A stretch of DNA of 64,000 nucleotides from Sagittula salina (GTDB lineage Bacteria > Pseudomonadota > Alphaproteobacteria > Rhodobacterales > Rhodobacteraceae). The notes beneath the pieces are model-generated. The model was not told the origin of the DNA and made no database searches. It saw nothing but the letters and a program-made list of their open reading frames with translations. Positions 36,508-46,012 of this stretch are shown in pieces; the stretch's first letter is position 1, and every line of letters starts with the position of its first letter. The stretch lies in assembly GCF_017813235.1 (NCBI RefSeq), contig NZ_JAGISH010000001.1, positions 248,001 to 312,000 on the forward strand, written 5' to 3'. Made by a program: the position numbers and the translations under genes.

Positions 36508-36869
36508 CTGTCCCTCCGGGCGCAATTCGCCCAGCGCAACCGGCGTGCGGGATCATCCAGAACCTCCTGGATGCGGGATTCGAGACCGTGGGGAACGCGC
36601 CCTTCGACGCGCCCGCCAGCAGTAACAGTCAAACCCTCTGCCGTAAAGTCAATTTGCACCACCGGAGAAAAACCTTTCACGGATTTCAATGCCCTCCAGA
36701 GATCTTGCCGCACCTGACGGGCCAGCCGCGAGGGTCGCAGGTCCGGCATCGTGGTCGCCGCGCTTACGTCCATGCTGGGCGGCCAGCGGCGGGCCAGCAC
36801 GTAGCCCTCCGCGGACCGGCGCTCCAGCCAGCCGCCCTGCAGGCGTCGGATTTCTGCCCCCGTCGTCAT
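36504..36869 (-). CDS. Conserved hypothetical protein next to pccB
   Basis: A 121-residue basic protein, no signal peptide, with the text RLARQVRQDLWRALKSVKGF, SPVVQIDFTAEGLTVTAGG and RRLRWANCARRDR. No family recognised. It starts 10 bases after the pccB stop and its own stop overlaps the next start by four bases, so pccB, this gene and the DUF6497-like gene are translated in series. Confidence 0.7.
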   Translation of the reverse strand: MTTGAEIRRLQGGWLERRSAEGYVLARRWPPSMDVSAATTMPDLRPSRLARQVRQDLWRALKSVKGFSPVVQIDFTAEGLTVTAGGRVEGRVPHGLESRIQEVLDDPARRLRWANCARRDR

Positions 36870-36879
36870 GGCGCTCCCC

Positions 36880-38412
36880 TTACAGCGGGATGTTGTTGTG
36901 CTTTTTCCACGGCATCGACTGCTGTTTGTTGCGCAGCATGGCGAAGGCCCGGGCGACGCGACGGCGGGTGGAGCGCGGCTGGATCACCTCGTCGATAAAG
37001 CCGCGCTCCGCCGCGATGAAGGGGTTGGCAAAGCGGTCCTCGTAGGCGTCGGCGTGCGCCTTGATCTTCTCCGGATTGCCAAGGTCAGCGCGGTGGATGA
37101 TCTCGGCGGCCCCCCTGGCCCCCATCACGGCGATCTGCGCCGTCGGCCAGGCGTAGTTCACGTCCGCCTTCATGTGCTTTGACGCCATCACGTCATAAGC
37201 GCCGCCGTAGGCCTTGCGGGTGATGACGGTAACCATGGGCACGGTCGCCTCGCCATAGGCGAACAGCAGCTTTGCGCCGTGCTTGATGACGCCGTTGTAT
37301 TCCTGCGCGGTGCCCGGCAGGAACCCTGGCACATCGACAAGGGTCAGGATCGGGATCTCGAAGCAATCGCAGAAACGGACAAAGCGCGCGGCCTTCCGGC
37401 TCGAGTCGATGTCCAGAACTCCGGCCAGTACCAGCGGCTGATTGGCGACGACGCCGACGGTCTGGCCTTCGAGACGAATAAAGCCGGTGATGATGTTGCC
37501 GGCGAAGTCCTTCTGGATCTCGTAAAAATCGCCCTCGTCCGACACTTTGGCGATCAGCTCCTTCATGTCGTAGGGCATGTTCGGGTTGTCGGGAATCAGC
37601 GTGTCCAGACTGGCCTCTACCCGGTCCACTTCATCAAAGAAGGGCCGAACGGGGGGCTTTTCACGGTTGTTGAGCGGCAGGAAATCAACAAGGCGGCGGA
37701 CCTCGGCCAGCGCCTCAACGTCATTCTCGAATGCACCGTCGGCCACCGACGATTTCTTGGTGTGTGTCGAGGCACCGCCCAGTTCCTCGGCGGTGACGAT
37801 CTCGTTGGTGACGGTCTTCACCACGTCGGGACCGGTAACGAACATGTAGGAGGTGTCCTTCACCATGAAGATGAAGTCGGTCATGGCGGGAGAATAGACC
37901 GCCCCACCGGCGCAGGGACCCATGATGACAGAGATCTGCGGGATCACGCCGGAGGCTTCGATGTTCTTCTGGAAGATGTCCGCATAGCCCGCCAGCGCGT
38001 CCACGCCTTCTTGGATGCGCGCTCCGCCGCTGTCGTTCAGGCCGATGACCGGTGCACCGTTCTGCATGGCCATGTCCATGATCTTGCAGATCTTCTGCGC
38101 GTGGGTCGCCGAAACTGAACCGCCCAGAACCGTGAAATCCTGGGAAAAGACATAGACCATGCGGCCGTTGATGGTGCCCCAGCCCGTCACCACGCCGTCG
38201 CCGTATGGGCGGTTGTGCTCCATGCCGAAGTCGGTGCAACGGTGTGCCACGAAGGTGTCGTATTCCTCGAAAGAGCCCTCATCCAGCAGCAGCTCGATGC
38301 GCTCGCGCGCGGTCAGCTTGCCCTTGGCGTGCTGCGCGTCGATGCGCCGCTGACCGCCACCCAGCCGGGCGTTCTCGCGGCGGTCGTGCAGTTCCTGAAT
38401 GATGTCTTTCAT
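36880..38412 (-). CDS. pccB: Propionyl-CoA carboxylase, beta subunit
   Basis: PccB is the carboxyltransferase that moves CO2 from biotin to propionyl-CoA. The 510-residue protein is full length: [20 protein letters not shown], the [20 protein letters not shown] segment, [37 protein letters not shown], and the C-terminal [20 protein letters not shown] and [19 protein letters not shown]. It heads the minus-strand cluster leading to pccA. TTTGCAAA-type boxes lie 60-80 bases upstream, where a PccR-type regulator would bind. Confidence 0.97.
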   Translation of the reverse strand: MKDIIQELHDRRENARLGGGQRRIDAQHAKGKLTARERIELLLDEGSFEEYDTFVAHRCTDFGMEHNRPYGDGVVTGWGTINGRMVYVFSQDFTVLGGSVSATHAQKICKIMDMAMQNGAPVIGLNDSGGARIQEGVDALAGYADIFQKNIEASGVIPQISVIMGPCAGGAVYSPAMTDFIFMVKDTSYMFVTGPDVVKTVTNEIVTAEELGGASTHTKKSSVADGAFENDVEALAEVRRLVDFLPLNNREKPPVRPFFDEVDRVEASLDTLIPDNPNMPYDMKELIAKVSDEGDFYEIQKDFAGNIITGFIRLEGQTVGVVANQPLVLAGVLDIDSSRKAARFVRFCDCFEIPILTLVDVPGFLPGTAQEYNGVIKHGAKLLFAYGEATVPMVTVITRKAYGGAYDVMASKHMKADVNYAWPTAQIAVMGARGAAEIIHRADLGNPEKIKAHADAYEDRFANPFIAAERGFIDEVIQPRSTRRRVARAFAMLRNKQQSMPWKKHNNIPL

Positions 38413-38474
38413 CGCAAGGGCCCCTTCTGGTTTGCGCGGAACATACAGTGCGCGCGCATTGCCTCAAGTATTTC

Positions 38475-38490
38475 CTCGCAAATTTGCAAA
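38475..38490. promoter_or_regulatory. Candidate ScfR/PccR box upstream of pccB
   Basis: CTCGCAAA (38475-38482) followed directly by TTTGCAAA (38483-38490), read as CGCAAA-tt-TGCAAA. The same CGCAAA-nn-TGCAAA arrangement occurs before pccR. Regulators of this family are reported to recognise TTTGCAAA-type half sites; binding here is inferred. Confidence 0.55.
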
Positions 38491-38593
38491 CGATGGAAAT
38501 ATGCACCCATGCTAACTGCAAAAATGAATATTCGCATGTTCAGGGCATGTATGTGATTGACCCTGGCCAAGCGGCGTCTTACCGCATGACCCC

Positions 38594-39820
38594 ATGCGCC
38601 CAGTTTCTTCCCAGCGGTTCCTCGACCGGACCGCCCCGCCCCATATCATGACGCTAGTGTTGCTCTCCGGCATGAGCGCTCTGGTAATGAATATCTTCGT
38701 CCCAAGCCTGCAACTGATGGCGGATCATTTTCAAACCGATTACGCAACGATGCAGCTTTCGGTTTCGCTCTACCTCGCTGTGAACGCCGTGCTGCAGTTG
38801 TTCGTCGGCACCCTTTCGGACAAGATCGGGCGGCGACCGGTGATCCTCTGGGGGCTGGGGCTATTCCTGCTGGCAACGCTGGGCACGATCCTCGCCCCCA
38901 CGGCGGCAGTGTTCCTCGTCTTCCGCATGGCGCAGGCGGCCATCGTCGTAGGCATGGTGCTAAGCCGCGCCGTGGTGCGTGATCTCTATCCGCCGGACCG
39001 GGCGGCCTCCATGATCGGTTACGTGACCATGGGCATGGCTCTGGTGCCGATGGTGGCGCCGATCCTCGGCGGGGTACTGGCGGAAACCCTCGGCTGGCGC
39101 GCGAATTTCTGGCTGATGCTGGGCGTGGGGATCGCCATGTTCTGGCTTGTCTGGCGGGATCTGGGAGAGACCGCGACCCGCAGCGGTCTGAGCCTGCGTC
39201 AGCAGTTTGCGCAATACCCCGAACTCCTGCGTTCGCGGCGCTTCTGGGGCTACGCACTGGCCTGCGCGCTGGCCTCCGGGGCATTCTTTGCCTACGTCGG
39301 CGGCGCGTCTTTTGTGGGCATGCAGGTCTTCGGCCTCTCGGCCTCCACGCTTGGCTTCTTCTTTGGCGCACCGGCGGTGGGCTACGCGCTGGGAAACTTC
39401 CTCTCGGGACGCTTCTCCGCGCGCATCGGCATCAACCGGATGGTGCTCTGGGGCGCGATGATCGTCACCGGGGGCATGGGGCTGTCGCTCTTGACCTTCG
39501 CCGCCGGGTTCGGGACGCAGTGGAGCTTCTTCGGCTTCATGACGCTGGTGGGCCTCGGTAACGGACTGACCATCCCCAACGCCACGGCCGGGGCGTTGTC
39601 GGTCCGTCCGCATCTCGCGGGCACAGCATCCGGGCTGGCAGGGGCGATCATGCTGGGCGGCGGCGCGATCCTGAGCCAGATCGCGGGCACCATGCTGCGC
39701 CCGGAGACCGGCGCATGGCCGCTTTTGTGGATGATGTTCGGCAGCGGCGCGGCCTCCGTGCTGGCGATCATCCTCGTGATCCGCCGTGAACGTCGCCTGC
39801 CGGGGCTGGACCTGGCATAG
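38594..39820 (+). CDS. MFS multidrug exporter, Bcr/CflA family
   Basis: A 408-residue major facilitator protein with about 12 hydrophobic segments. Bcr/CflA-type text: MNIFVPSLQLMADHFQTDYA, VQLFVGTLSDKIGRRPVILW-like motif A (here LQLFVGTLSDKIGRRPVIL), and SRAVVRDLYPPDRAASMIG. Members export drugs such as bicyclomycin and also metabolites, driven by protons. It is divergent from pccB and 103 bases upstream of pccR on the same strand, so it might share control with the propionate genes. Substrate unknown. Confidence 0.88.
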   Translation: MRPVSSQRFLDRTAPPHIMTLVLLSGMSALVMNIFVPSLQLMADHFQTDYATMQLSVSLYLAVNAVLQLFVGTLSDKIGRRPVILWGLGLFLLATLGTILAPTAAVFLVFRMAQAAIVVGMVLSRAVVRDLYPPDRAASMIGYVTMGMALVPMVAPILGGVLAETLGWRANFWLMLGVGIAMFWLVWRDLGETATRSGLSLRQQFAQYPELLRSRRFWGYALACALASGAFFAYVGGASFVGMQVFGLSASTLGFFFGAPAVGYALGNFLSGRFSARIGINRMVLWGAMIVTGGMGLSLLTFAAGFGTQWSFFGFMTLVGLGNGLTIPNATAGALSVRPHLAGTASGLAGAIMLGGGAILSQIAGTMLRPETGAWPLLWMMFGSGAASVLAIILVIRRERRLPGLDLA

Positions 39821-39863
39821 ACACCGGCGCCATTCCGGCGGGGCTGGACCTTGGCGGAGCGCT

Positions 39864-39901
39864 ATTGCAAAACTCACCGTGCCGGGGCGCAAAGCTGCAA
39901 A
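39864..39901. promoter_or_regulatory. Candidate ScfR/PccR boxes upstream of pccR
   Basis: ATTGCAAA at 39864-39871, then GGCGCAAA (39886-39893) and GCTGCAAA (39894-39901), the last two forming CGCAAA-gc-TGCAAA as at pccB. They lie 23-60 bases before the pccR start, which would fit autoregulation. Confidence 0.45.
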
Positions 39902-39923
39902 GCCCCGCAGTGGGGAGCAGGCG

Positions 39924-41324
39924 ATGGCGACGCAGAAACTCTATGCCGGGGCAAAGCTGCGCGACATCCGCGGACGGCTGGGACTGACGCAGAAGGACTT
40001 CGCCACGAAGCTCGGCATCTCCCTACCCTACCTGAACCAGATGGAGAACAACAACCGCCCCGTCTCAACGACGGTGGTGCTCGCACTGGCGCAGGAATTC
40101 GGCTTTGACGTGACCGAGCTGGGCCAGGGCGACGCCGAACGGCTGGTGACGGACATGCGTGAGGCCCTGGCCGACCCGGTCTTTGGCGAGTCCACGCCGC
40201 AACTGGCCGACCTGCGGCTGACCGCCTCCAACGCCCCCGTGCTTGCGCGCGCCTTCCTTGCCCTGCACCGCGCCTACCGGCAGACACATGAACGGCTCGC
40301 CTCGCTCGACGAGGCGCTGGGACGCGAGGGGTCGCAGCTGCAGCCCAGCCCCTGGGAAGAGGTGCGCGACTTCTTTCATTACTGCGACAACTACATCGAC
40401 GCCGTGGACCGCGCGGCGGAGCATTTCGCGGCGCAACTCAAGGGGGACGGCGACCTGCGCGCCGCCGCTGTCGCCCGGCTGGAGACGGCCGGGATCTCCG
40501 TGCGCTTCGCTCAGGCCGCACCAATGCGGACATACGATCCCGCGCGCAAAGAGATGGTGCTGTCCTCACTGCACCCCGCCGAAACGCAGGCGTTCCAGCT
40601 TATGGTGCAGATCGCGCTCCTGCGGCAAAACCAGTTGCTGGAGGCGACGCTGGACCTCGCCCGTTTCCAGACCGATGAGGCCCGTGCCATCGCGAAGCTG
40701 GGGCTGGCGAACTACTTCGCGGGCGCGGCGATGATGCCCTACAAGGCCTTCCTCGCCGCCGCGCAGGAAACGCGCCACGACCTTGAACTGTTGGCGGCGC
40801 GTTTCGGCGCCTCCATCGAGCAGGTGGCGCACCGGCTGTCCACACTGCAAAGACCCGGCGCCAAGGGGGTGCCGTTCTTCTTTGTCCGCGTTGATCAGGC
40901 AGGCACGATCACGAAACGCCACTCCGCCACGCGCTTGCAGTTCGCGCGCTTCGGCGGGGCCTGCCCGCTGTGGAACGTGCACCGCGCGTTCGAAACGCCG
41001 GGGCGCTTCCTGCGCCAGTTGGCGGAAACGCCGGACGGGGTACGCTATATCAACCTCGCGCATGACGTGTCGAAATCCGGCGGCCATTTCGGCGCGCCGG
41101 TGCGGCGTTACGCCATTGCGCTGGGGTGCGAGGTGCGCCACGCGGCGGCGCTGGTCTATGCAGACGATCTGGACGTGGCGCGGGCGTCATCGTTCGAGCC
41201 GATCGGGATTTCCTGCCGAATCTGCGAGCGGACCCATTGCCACCAACGCTCTGTCCCGCCGCTGGAAAAGAAGCTGTCGACCACGCCGAACCACCGCGAC
41301 GTCCTGCCCTACAAGCTGGACTAG
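39924..41324 (+). CDS. pccR: Short-chain acyl-CoA regulator, PccR/ScfR type
   Basis: A 466-residue transcription factor with an N-terminal XRE helix-turn-helix (residues 5-60: LRDIRGRLGLTQKDFATKLG, then ISLPYLNQMENNNRP), a middle domain with an ImmA/IrrE-like region (LGLANYFAGAAMMPYKAFLA, then LELLAARFGASIEQVAHRLS) and a cysteine-containing C-terminus (SCRICERTHCHQR). This architecture is that of RamB and PccR, acyl-CoA-responsive regulators; PccR of Rhodobacter sphaeroides controls pcc and mcm genes. Nearness to pccB supports the same role. The ATG at 39924 follows GGGGAG; the frame is open upstream into bcr. It converges on the amidase gene. Confidence 0.88.
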   Translation: MATQKLYAGAKLRDIRGRLGLTQKDFATKLGISLPYLNQMENNNRPVSTTVVLALAQEFGFDVTELGQGDAERLVTDMREALADPVFGESTPQLADLRLTASNAPVLARAFLALHRAYRQTHERLASLDEALGREGSQLQPSPWEEVRDFFHYCDNYIDAVDRAAEHFAAQLKGDGDLRAAAVARLETAGISVRFAQAAPMRTYDPARKEMVLSSLHPAETQAFQLMVQIALLRQNQLLEATLDLARFQTDEARAIAKLGLANYFAGAAMMPYKAFLAAAQETRHDLELLAARFGASIEQVAHRLSTLQRPGAKGVPFFFVRVDQAGTITKRHSATRLQFARFGGACPLWNVHRAFETPGRFLRQLAETPDGVRYINLAHDVSKSGGHFGAPVRRYAIALGCEVRHAAALVYADDLDVARASSFEPIGISCRICERTHCHQRSVPPLEKKLSTTPNHRDVLPYKLD

Positions 41325-41325
41325 G

Positions 41326-42015
41326 TCACGCCGTGGTGCGGTTGGCGGGATATCGCTGCGCGAGATCGTGTATCAGGCGGCGGTCCTCGTCATCCAGCGG
41401 CCCGCGCGCCTGCGGACGAAAGCGCAACCGAAAGGCGTGCAGCACCTGTTCCGCCGTCGTGTTTTTCGTGTCATAGCCAAAGCGCGCGGCATCCAGCAGG
41501 AAATCCCCGCTTTGACCATGGCGCGGCCAGACCGCGAGCCCCTGACGCGCCAGCCGCAACCAGTCGAAGCGCCGCCCCGGATCGACCTTTCGCGCAATCG
41601 CAGTGTCAGAATGCCCCAGCACGCCCTCCGGCGGAATCGTCCAGCGGTCCATGATCCCGCGCAAAAGCACCTCAAGCGCCACCATCTGTCGCTCTGAGAA
41701 GGGGTGCGTGGCCGCATTGGCCAGCTCGATGCCGATGCTGGCGGAGTTCACGTCCCGGCACGCGCCCCAGGCACCCGCGCCAGCATGCCACGCGCGATCT
41801 TCCTCGCGTACCATCTGCCATAGCCGCCCGTCCTCTGCGATCAGGTAATGCGCGGAGACGTCACAGGCCGGGTCGCAGAGCCGCTCTAACGCCGCCTCCG
41901 CGGACTGCATGGCTGTGTAATGCAGCAGAATCAGACGAGGCGCGGTGATGCCGCGCCTCTCCGAGAAATTGGGCGATGGATGCCAGAGGCTCCCGGTCAG
42001 GTCGTCTTCAGCCAT
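41326..42015 (-). CDS. N-acetylmuramoyl-L-alanine amidase (AmiD-like)
   Basis: A 229-residue Amidase_2-family zinc enzyme that cuts the bond between muramic acid and the stem peptide. Likely zinc ligands are His32 in LILLHYTAM, His135 in GVLGHSDTA and Asp145 in ARKVDPG; Glu97 in SIGIELAN also fits the active site. No signal peptide is visible, which points to cytoplasmic recycling of anhydromuropeptides, or export by another route. The stop lies one base from the pccR stop on the other strand. The upstream gene ends 10 bases before this start, suggesting co-transcription. Confidence 0.9.
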   Translation of the reverse strand: MAEDDLTGSLWHPSPNFSERRGITAPRLILLHYTAMQSAEAALERLCDPACDVSAHYLIAEDGRLWQMVREEDRAWHAGAGAWGACRDVNSASIGIELANAATHPFSERQMVALEVLLRGIMDRWTIPPEGVLGHSDTAIARKVDPGRRFDWLRLARQGLAVWPRHGQSGDFLLDAARFGYDTKNTTAEQVLHAFRLRFRPQARGPLDDEDRRLIHDLAQRYPANRTTA

Positions 42016-42025
42016 GCGGGCGGGA

Positions 42026-42715
42026 TCAGCCCTTTGCCGCGCGGAACGGTGCCGGGTTCCAGCCGCAGGCGAAACCGTCGCCGTCCGGGTCCATGCCCTT
42101 GCGGTCCCTTTCCGGCCCGCCCAGCGCGAGGAATTCTTCTTGCGCGAGGTCGGCAGAGGCGAAGGAGCCACAGGCGCGGGCGTATTTGGTTTCCGCCCGG
42201 AAGGACGACCGGTTGTACAGCGGCGTGCCCACCGGGTTCGTGGAGCGCAGCGCATATTCCACGATATTCGGGCGGTTGGTGCCCGGGCGGGACGGCAGGT
42301 CGGTGGGCTGGATCACCTGATACTGCGCGCGGTTCTGAGCGATCAGGGCCTGATCCTCCGCTATGTCACGCTGCGCGGACACGGCGTTGAAGTCGTTCTC
42401 GCCCGAAATCCCGGCGGAATTCTCGACAATGGCGGGCGGTACGTTCGACGGCGAAGCCTCTACCGGGGCGTCACCGGAGTTCAGCGCCGCCGCAGCCTGG
42501 CGTGCGATATCATCGCGATTGTCGGCGGCCTCGATGGCAGAGACGCCCGCGTCGGCGCGCCCGTCAAGCTGGGCCTCACGCGCCGTGCGGTACTGGTCGT
42601 AGTCGCCGAAACCGACGCCCTGCCCAGAATCTACCACGCCTGCCGCGCTGTCCGGTACGCGGGGCGAACACGCCACCAGCGAAATCATCGCTACACCACA
42701 GAGAATAAACCGCAT
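42026..42715 (-). CDS. Lipoprotein with excalibur-type calcium motif
   Basis: A 229-residue protein with a lipobox (MISLVAC) and a long polar, probably disordered stretch (residues about 20-170). The C-terminus has KYARACGSFASADLAQEEFL and GMDPDGDGFACGWNP, the DxDxDGxxC pattern of the excalibur calcium-binding domain with its paired cysteines. It is likely anchored at the cell envelope. Its specific role is unknown. It lies between gatA and the amidase on the same strand. Confidence 0.82.
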   Translation of the reverse strand: MRFILCGVAMISLVACSPRVPDSAAGVVDSGQGVGFGDYDQYRTAREAQLDGRADAGVSAIEAADNRDDIARQAAAALNSGDAPVEASPSNVPPAIVENSAGISGENDFNAVSAQRDIAEDQALIAQNRAQYQVIQPTDLPSRPGTNRPNIVEYALRSTNPVGTPLYNRSSFRAETKYARACGSFASADLAQEEFLALGGPERDRKGMDPDGDGFACGWNPAPFRAAKG

Positions 42716-42774
42716 TCCAGACCCCGCCTCGTGTCCCGTCCACCGGGCATTGCACCCCGCATTTTAGGGGCGCT

Positions 42775-44262
42775 TTACCACCATTTCGCAGGCTTGGAAA
42801 CAAACCCGGCCGCCTGTTCCAGCGCGTAGGCGGTATTCAGCAGATCGCCTTCCTCCCACGGGCGGCCGATCAGCTGCAGACCCAACGGCAACCCCTGACT
42901 GTCGACCCCCGTCGGCACGGCGATGCCAGGCAGCCCGGCAAGGTTCACCGTGACGGTGAACACGTCGTTAAGGTACATCTTCACCGGGTCGGCGTCCTGC
43001 ATTTCGCCCAGACCGAAGGCGGCGGAGGGCGTTGCGGGCGTCAGGATCGCGTCGATTCCGGCGTCGAAGGCGTTTTCGAAATCTCGCTTGATCAACGTCC
43101 GCACCTTGCGAGCGCGGTTGTAATAGGCATCGTAGAAGCCCGCCGACAGCACGTAGGTGCCGACCATGACGCGGCGCTTGACCTCTTCGCCGAACCCTTC
43201 GGCGCGGGTCTTTTCGTACATCTCGGTGATGCCGTCGCCGTGGCTCAGCTTGGCCCGGTGGCCGTAGCGCACGCCGTCATAGCGCGCGAGGTTCGACGAA
43301 GCCTCGGCGGGCGCGATCACGTAGTAGGCGGGCAGCGCGTATTTCGTGTGCGGCAGCGAGATGTCTACGATCTCGGCACCGGCGTCGCGCAGCATGGCGC
43401 GGCCCTCGGCCCAAAGCGCGTCGATCTCCGCCGGCATTCCATCCATGTGGTACTCCTTCGGAATACCGATCTTCTTGCCGCGGATGTCGCCGGTCAGCAT
43501 GACCTCGAAATCCGGCACCGCGAGGTCGGCAGAGGTCGAATCCTTCGGGTCGTGGCCGCACATCGCCTGCAGCATGATCGCCGCGTCGCGCACGTCCTTT
43601 GTCATCGGACCCGCCTGGTCGAGCGAGGAAGCAAAGGCCACGATCCCCCAGCGCGAGCAGCGCCCGTAGGTCGGCTTGATCCCGGTGATGCCTGTGAAGG
43701 CCGCCGGCTGCCGGATGGACCCGCCGGTGTCGGTGCCCGTGGCGCCAAGGCAGAGGTCCGCCGCCACGGCCGACGCGGAGCCGCCCGAAGACCCGCCCGG
43801 GGTCAGAGCCGTGTCATCATTGCCGCGCCGCCACGGGTTCACCGCATCGCCGTAGGTAGAGGTCTCGTTGCTGCTCCCCATGGCGAATTCGTCCATGTTG
43901 AGCTTGCCCAACATGACCGCCCCCGCGTCGAAAAGCTGGCTGGTAACGGTGCTTTCGTATTCCGGCCTAAAGCCTTCGAGGATGCGGGAGGCGGCCTGGG
44001 AGGCGACGCCCTTCGTGCAGAACAGGTCCTTGATCCCCAGCGGGATGCCGCAGAGCGCGGGCGCATCGCCGGACTTGATCCGCGCATCGGCGGCGGCGGC
44101 CTGTTCGCGCGCGATCTCAGGCGTCTTGTGCACGAATGCATTCAGCGCGCCGGCGCCCTCGATCGCCGTCAGGCAGGCTTCGGTCAGTTCGAGGCTCGTC
44201 ACCTCGCCCTTGCGCAGCGCGTCACGGGCCTCGGCGATTTTCAGTTTTGTCAGTTCGCTCAT
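42775..44262 (-). CDS. gatA: Aspartyl/glutamyl-tRNA amidotransferase subunit A
   Basis: GatA releases ammonia from glutamine for the GatCAB complex, which converts Glu-tRNA-Gln and/or Asp-tRNA-Asn to the amidated forms. The 495-residue protein has the full amidase triad: Lys78 in PLGIKDLF, cis-Ser158 in [14 protein letters not shown] and nucleophile Ser182 in [12 protein letters not shown], with the usual 24-residue serine spacing. The ATG at 44262 shares a base with the gatC stop (TGATG). gatB is not adjacent and is not in the window. Confidence 0.97.
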   Translation of the reverse strand: MSELTKLKIAEARDALRKGEVTSLELTEACLTAIEGAGALNAFVHKTPEIAREQAAAADARIKSGDAPALCGIPLGIKDLFCTKGVASQAASRILEGFRPEYESTVTSQLFDAGAVMLGKLNMDEFAMGSSNETSTYGDAVNPWRRGNDDTALTPGGSSGGSASAVAADLCLGATGTDTGGSIRQPAAFTGITGIKPTYGRCSRWGIVAFASSLDQAGPMTKDVRDAAIMLQAMCGHDPKDSTSADLAVPDFEVMLTGDIRGKKIGIPKEYHMDGMPAEIDALWAEGRAMLRDAGAEIVDISLPHTKYALPAYYVIAPAEASSNLARYDGVRYGHRAKLSHGDGITEMYEKTRAEGFGEEVKRRVMVGTYVLSAGFYDAYYNRARKVRTLIKRDFENAFDAGIDAILTPATPSAAFGLGEMQDADPVKMYLNDVFTVTVNLAGLPGIAVPTGVDSQGLPLGLQLIGRPWEEGDLLNTAYALEQAAGFVSKPAKWW

Positions 44263-44549
44263 CACTCGACCACCTTCGGAACCGCAAAGAAGCCCTCCCG
44301 CGCGTCCGGCGCGTTCGACAGGATACGATCCTGCATGCCGCCGTCCGTCACGGCGTCCTCGCGCCGCTTCAGCCGCATCGGCGTAACGGAGACCATCGGC
44401 TCCACCCCGTCGACGTCGACCTCGTTCAGCTGCTCGATGAACCCGAGGATGTCGTTGAAGGCATGTGCCAGCTCTGGCAGCTGGTCCTGCTCCACCTTGA
44501 TCCGCGCGAGTTTCGCAACGCGGGCGGCAGTCTCGATGTCGATCGACAT
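44262..44549 (-). CDS. gatC: Aspartyl/glutamyl-tRNA amidotransferase subunit C
   Basis: A 95-residue subunit that wraps around GatA and stabilises GatCAB. It starts [20 protein letters not shown] and has the [20 protein letters not shown] helix-loop followed by [13 protein letters not shown] and [20 protein letters not shown], as in the family. The start at 44549 gives the usual length; the frame is open upstream without a family match. Translation is coupled to gatA by a one-base overlap. Confidence 0.95.
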   Translation of the reverse strand: MSIDIETAARVAKLARIKVEQDQLPELAHAFNDILGFIEQLNEVDVDGVEPMVSVTPMRLKRREDAVTDGGMQDRILSNAPDAREGFFAVPKVVE

Positions 44550-45080
44550 GGGGGCCTCATTCGCAAATGTGTCAGGCGCCGCTTTACCGCCCCCTCGTCC
44601 CGGTCGCAAGACCGCGTGCCTGCGGCGGAGCATGGTTCCCCATCGGCGCGCCGGAGGAACCGACCGAGGCCACGGGCCGGATGGGCCGTGGCCATGTGGG
44701 GTCCCTGCGGGTTTCCGGAAGCCTCGCGCGATGGCGGGAGGGGCTTCCTGTCAAGCGTAACGCTGGATGCGGCCAGAACCGCTCCCATCCCCATGGTCAG
44801 GGCTAATCTATGCGAGGCGGCGCGACCTGTCCGACAGCGATGTTCGCGATGGTCCCACGGCATCTATCGAGGCTATTCAGACCGAACAACGTTCCGTCGC
44901 TCCGAAGGAGCCACGATGCCCCGCCTTGACTATCCAGCCTTGCGGCATGTGCAGAGTGCCACCTGTGGCAACCCGCCCGGGCCCTGGCTCCGGGCAGATC
45001 TTAAACGCCTGGTGTCCCCCTGCGCCAAAATGGCTCCGCGTCGTTCCGAATCCGGGGTGGCTGCGAAGCTCGGAGCCTGT
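44550..45080. other. 531-base gap upstream of gatC, no gene seen
   Basis: Between gatC and the MCP-like gene, both on the minus strand. Several open frames cross it, but none shows a ribosome site with a recognisable product. One plus-strand frame from an ATG at 44916 does have AAGGAG before it but runs 79 codons into the antisense of the next gene. It presumably holds the gatC promoter. Confidence 0.35.
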
Positions 45081-45857
45081 TTATTGCTTGCCGAGCGTGG
45101 CGATGTCACCGCGTGCCGTGGCCGACATGTTCTGCAATTCTTCCGCCAGTGATTTGAACTCCGCCGCGATGAAGGCGATGCCACGCCCCTCGTCGCCCAG
45201 CTTGTTCGCCTCGATCGCGGCGTTGATCGCCACCAGTCGGACGTGGGTGGCGATCTGTTCCATCCGCTCCAGTGCCTTGCGTGTCGTGCGCATGGCCGCC
45301 ATCGCATTGCTGATGCGGGTTTCGCGATCCTGTTCCATCCGGCTCCAGATCCGACCGCAGAGCTTGGTGATCTCGCCGATGAAGGGACCACGGCGCAGGG
45401 CGTGATGCGCCCTCAGGGCGACGCCAAGGTCGTCGCTGCCTCTTTCGGCAGCCTTGGCCACGCGGCGCGACAGTTCCGCCATTTCGCACAGCAGGCCGAC
45501 TGCCTCCGGCTCTTCCCGGGCGTAGGCTTCCAGCGAGGCGCAGAGCGCATCCGGGTACTCATCCCACGGGTCTTTCTGTTTCGTGAGGATTGTCTGCGCC
45601 CGCTCCAGCCAGCCGACTGTTTCCTGCAGGACCGTCAGGTTGGCGGCACGGTCCTTGTCAGTCTCCAGCCCGTCCGGGTCGGGGCGATGAAGCAGCTCGG
45701 CGAACAGGGCGACGCGGACGGCCCGGAAACGCGATTCGCCGATCATGTCGGTCAGGGCGCGCCGGGCGTTGTCGTCGTTCGCGCCCTCCGCCTCCGGGGT
45801 TTCCATGGGCTGCGCCACCGCATTTTTCTGAGTCTGCACCGCCTGCTGTGTCTGCAT
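45081..45857 (-). CDS. Soluble MCP-like signalling protein
   Basis: A 258-residue protein with no membrane segment. Its C-terminal third matches the hairpin tip of methyl-accepting chemotaxis proteins: THVRLVAINAAIEANKLGDE and GRGIAFIAAEFKSLAEELQ, the region that contacts CheA and CheW. The N-terminal 150 residues are helical and acidic, with no recognised sensor domain. The chemotaxis hairpin is incomplete on its descending arm, since the protein stops about 20 residues after the tip. It may act as a cytosolic chemoreceptor-like or quasi-receptor protein. The start at 45857 gives the shortest sensible N-terminus. Confidence 0.75.
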   Translation of the reverse strand: MQTQQAVQTQKNAVAQPMETPEAEGANDDNARRALTDMIGESRFRAVRVALFAELLHRPDPDGLETDKDRAANLTVLQETVGWLERAQTILTKQKDPWDEYPDALCASLEAYAREEPEAVGLLCEMAELSRRVAKAAERGSDDLGVALRAHHALRRGPFIGEITKLCGRIWSRMEQDRETRISNAMAAMRTTRKALERMEQIATHVRLVAINAAIEANKLGDEGRGIAFIAAEFKSLAEELQNMSATARGDIATLGKQ

Positions 45858-46012
45858 CGCCCGCCTCTGTCGCTGAACCCGCCTCGGTCTACCTTCAATG
45901 TCTTTATCAAGTGTTGAATGCAGCCCACTGGTCTTCAGGACCTGCGGTGCTAGGCTTCCCGTCATCGTTCGTGCAGGCGCAAGCGGCCTGCCGGCACAGG
46001 AGGACAAACCAC

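Noticed and set aside
44916..45152. 79-codon plus-strand gene in the gatC gap
   Set aside because: Good ribosome site, but the product has no recognisable feature and its second half is antisense to the MCP-like gene.
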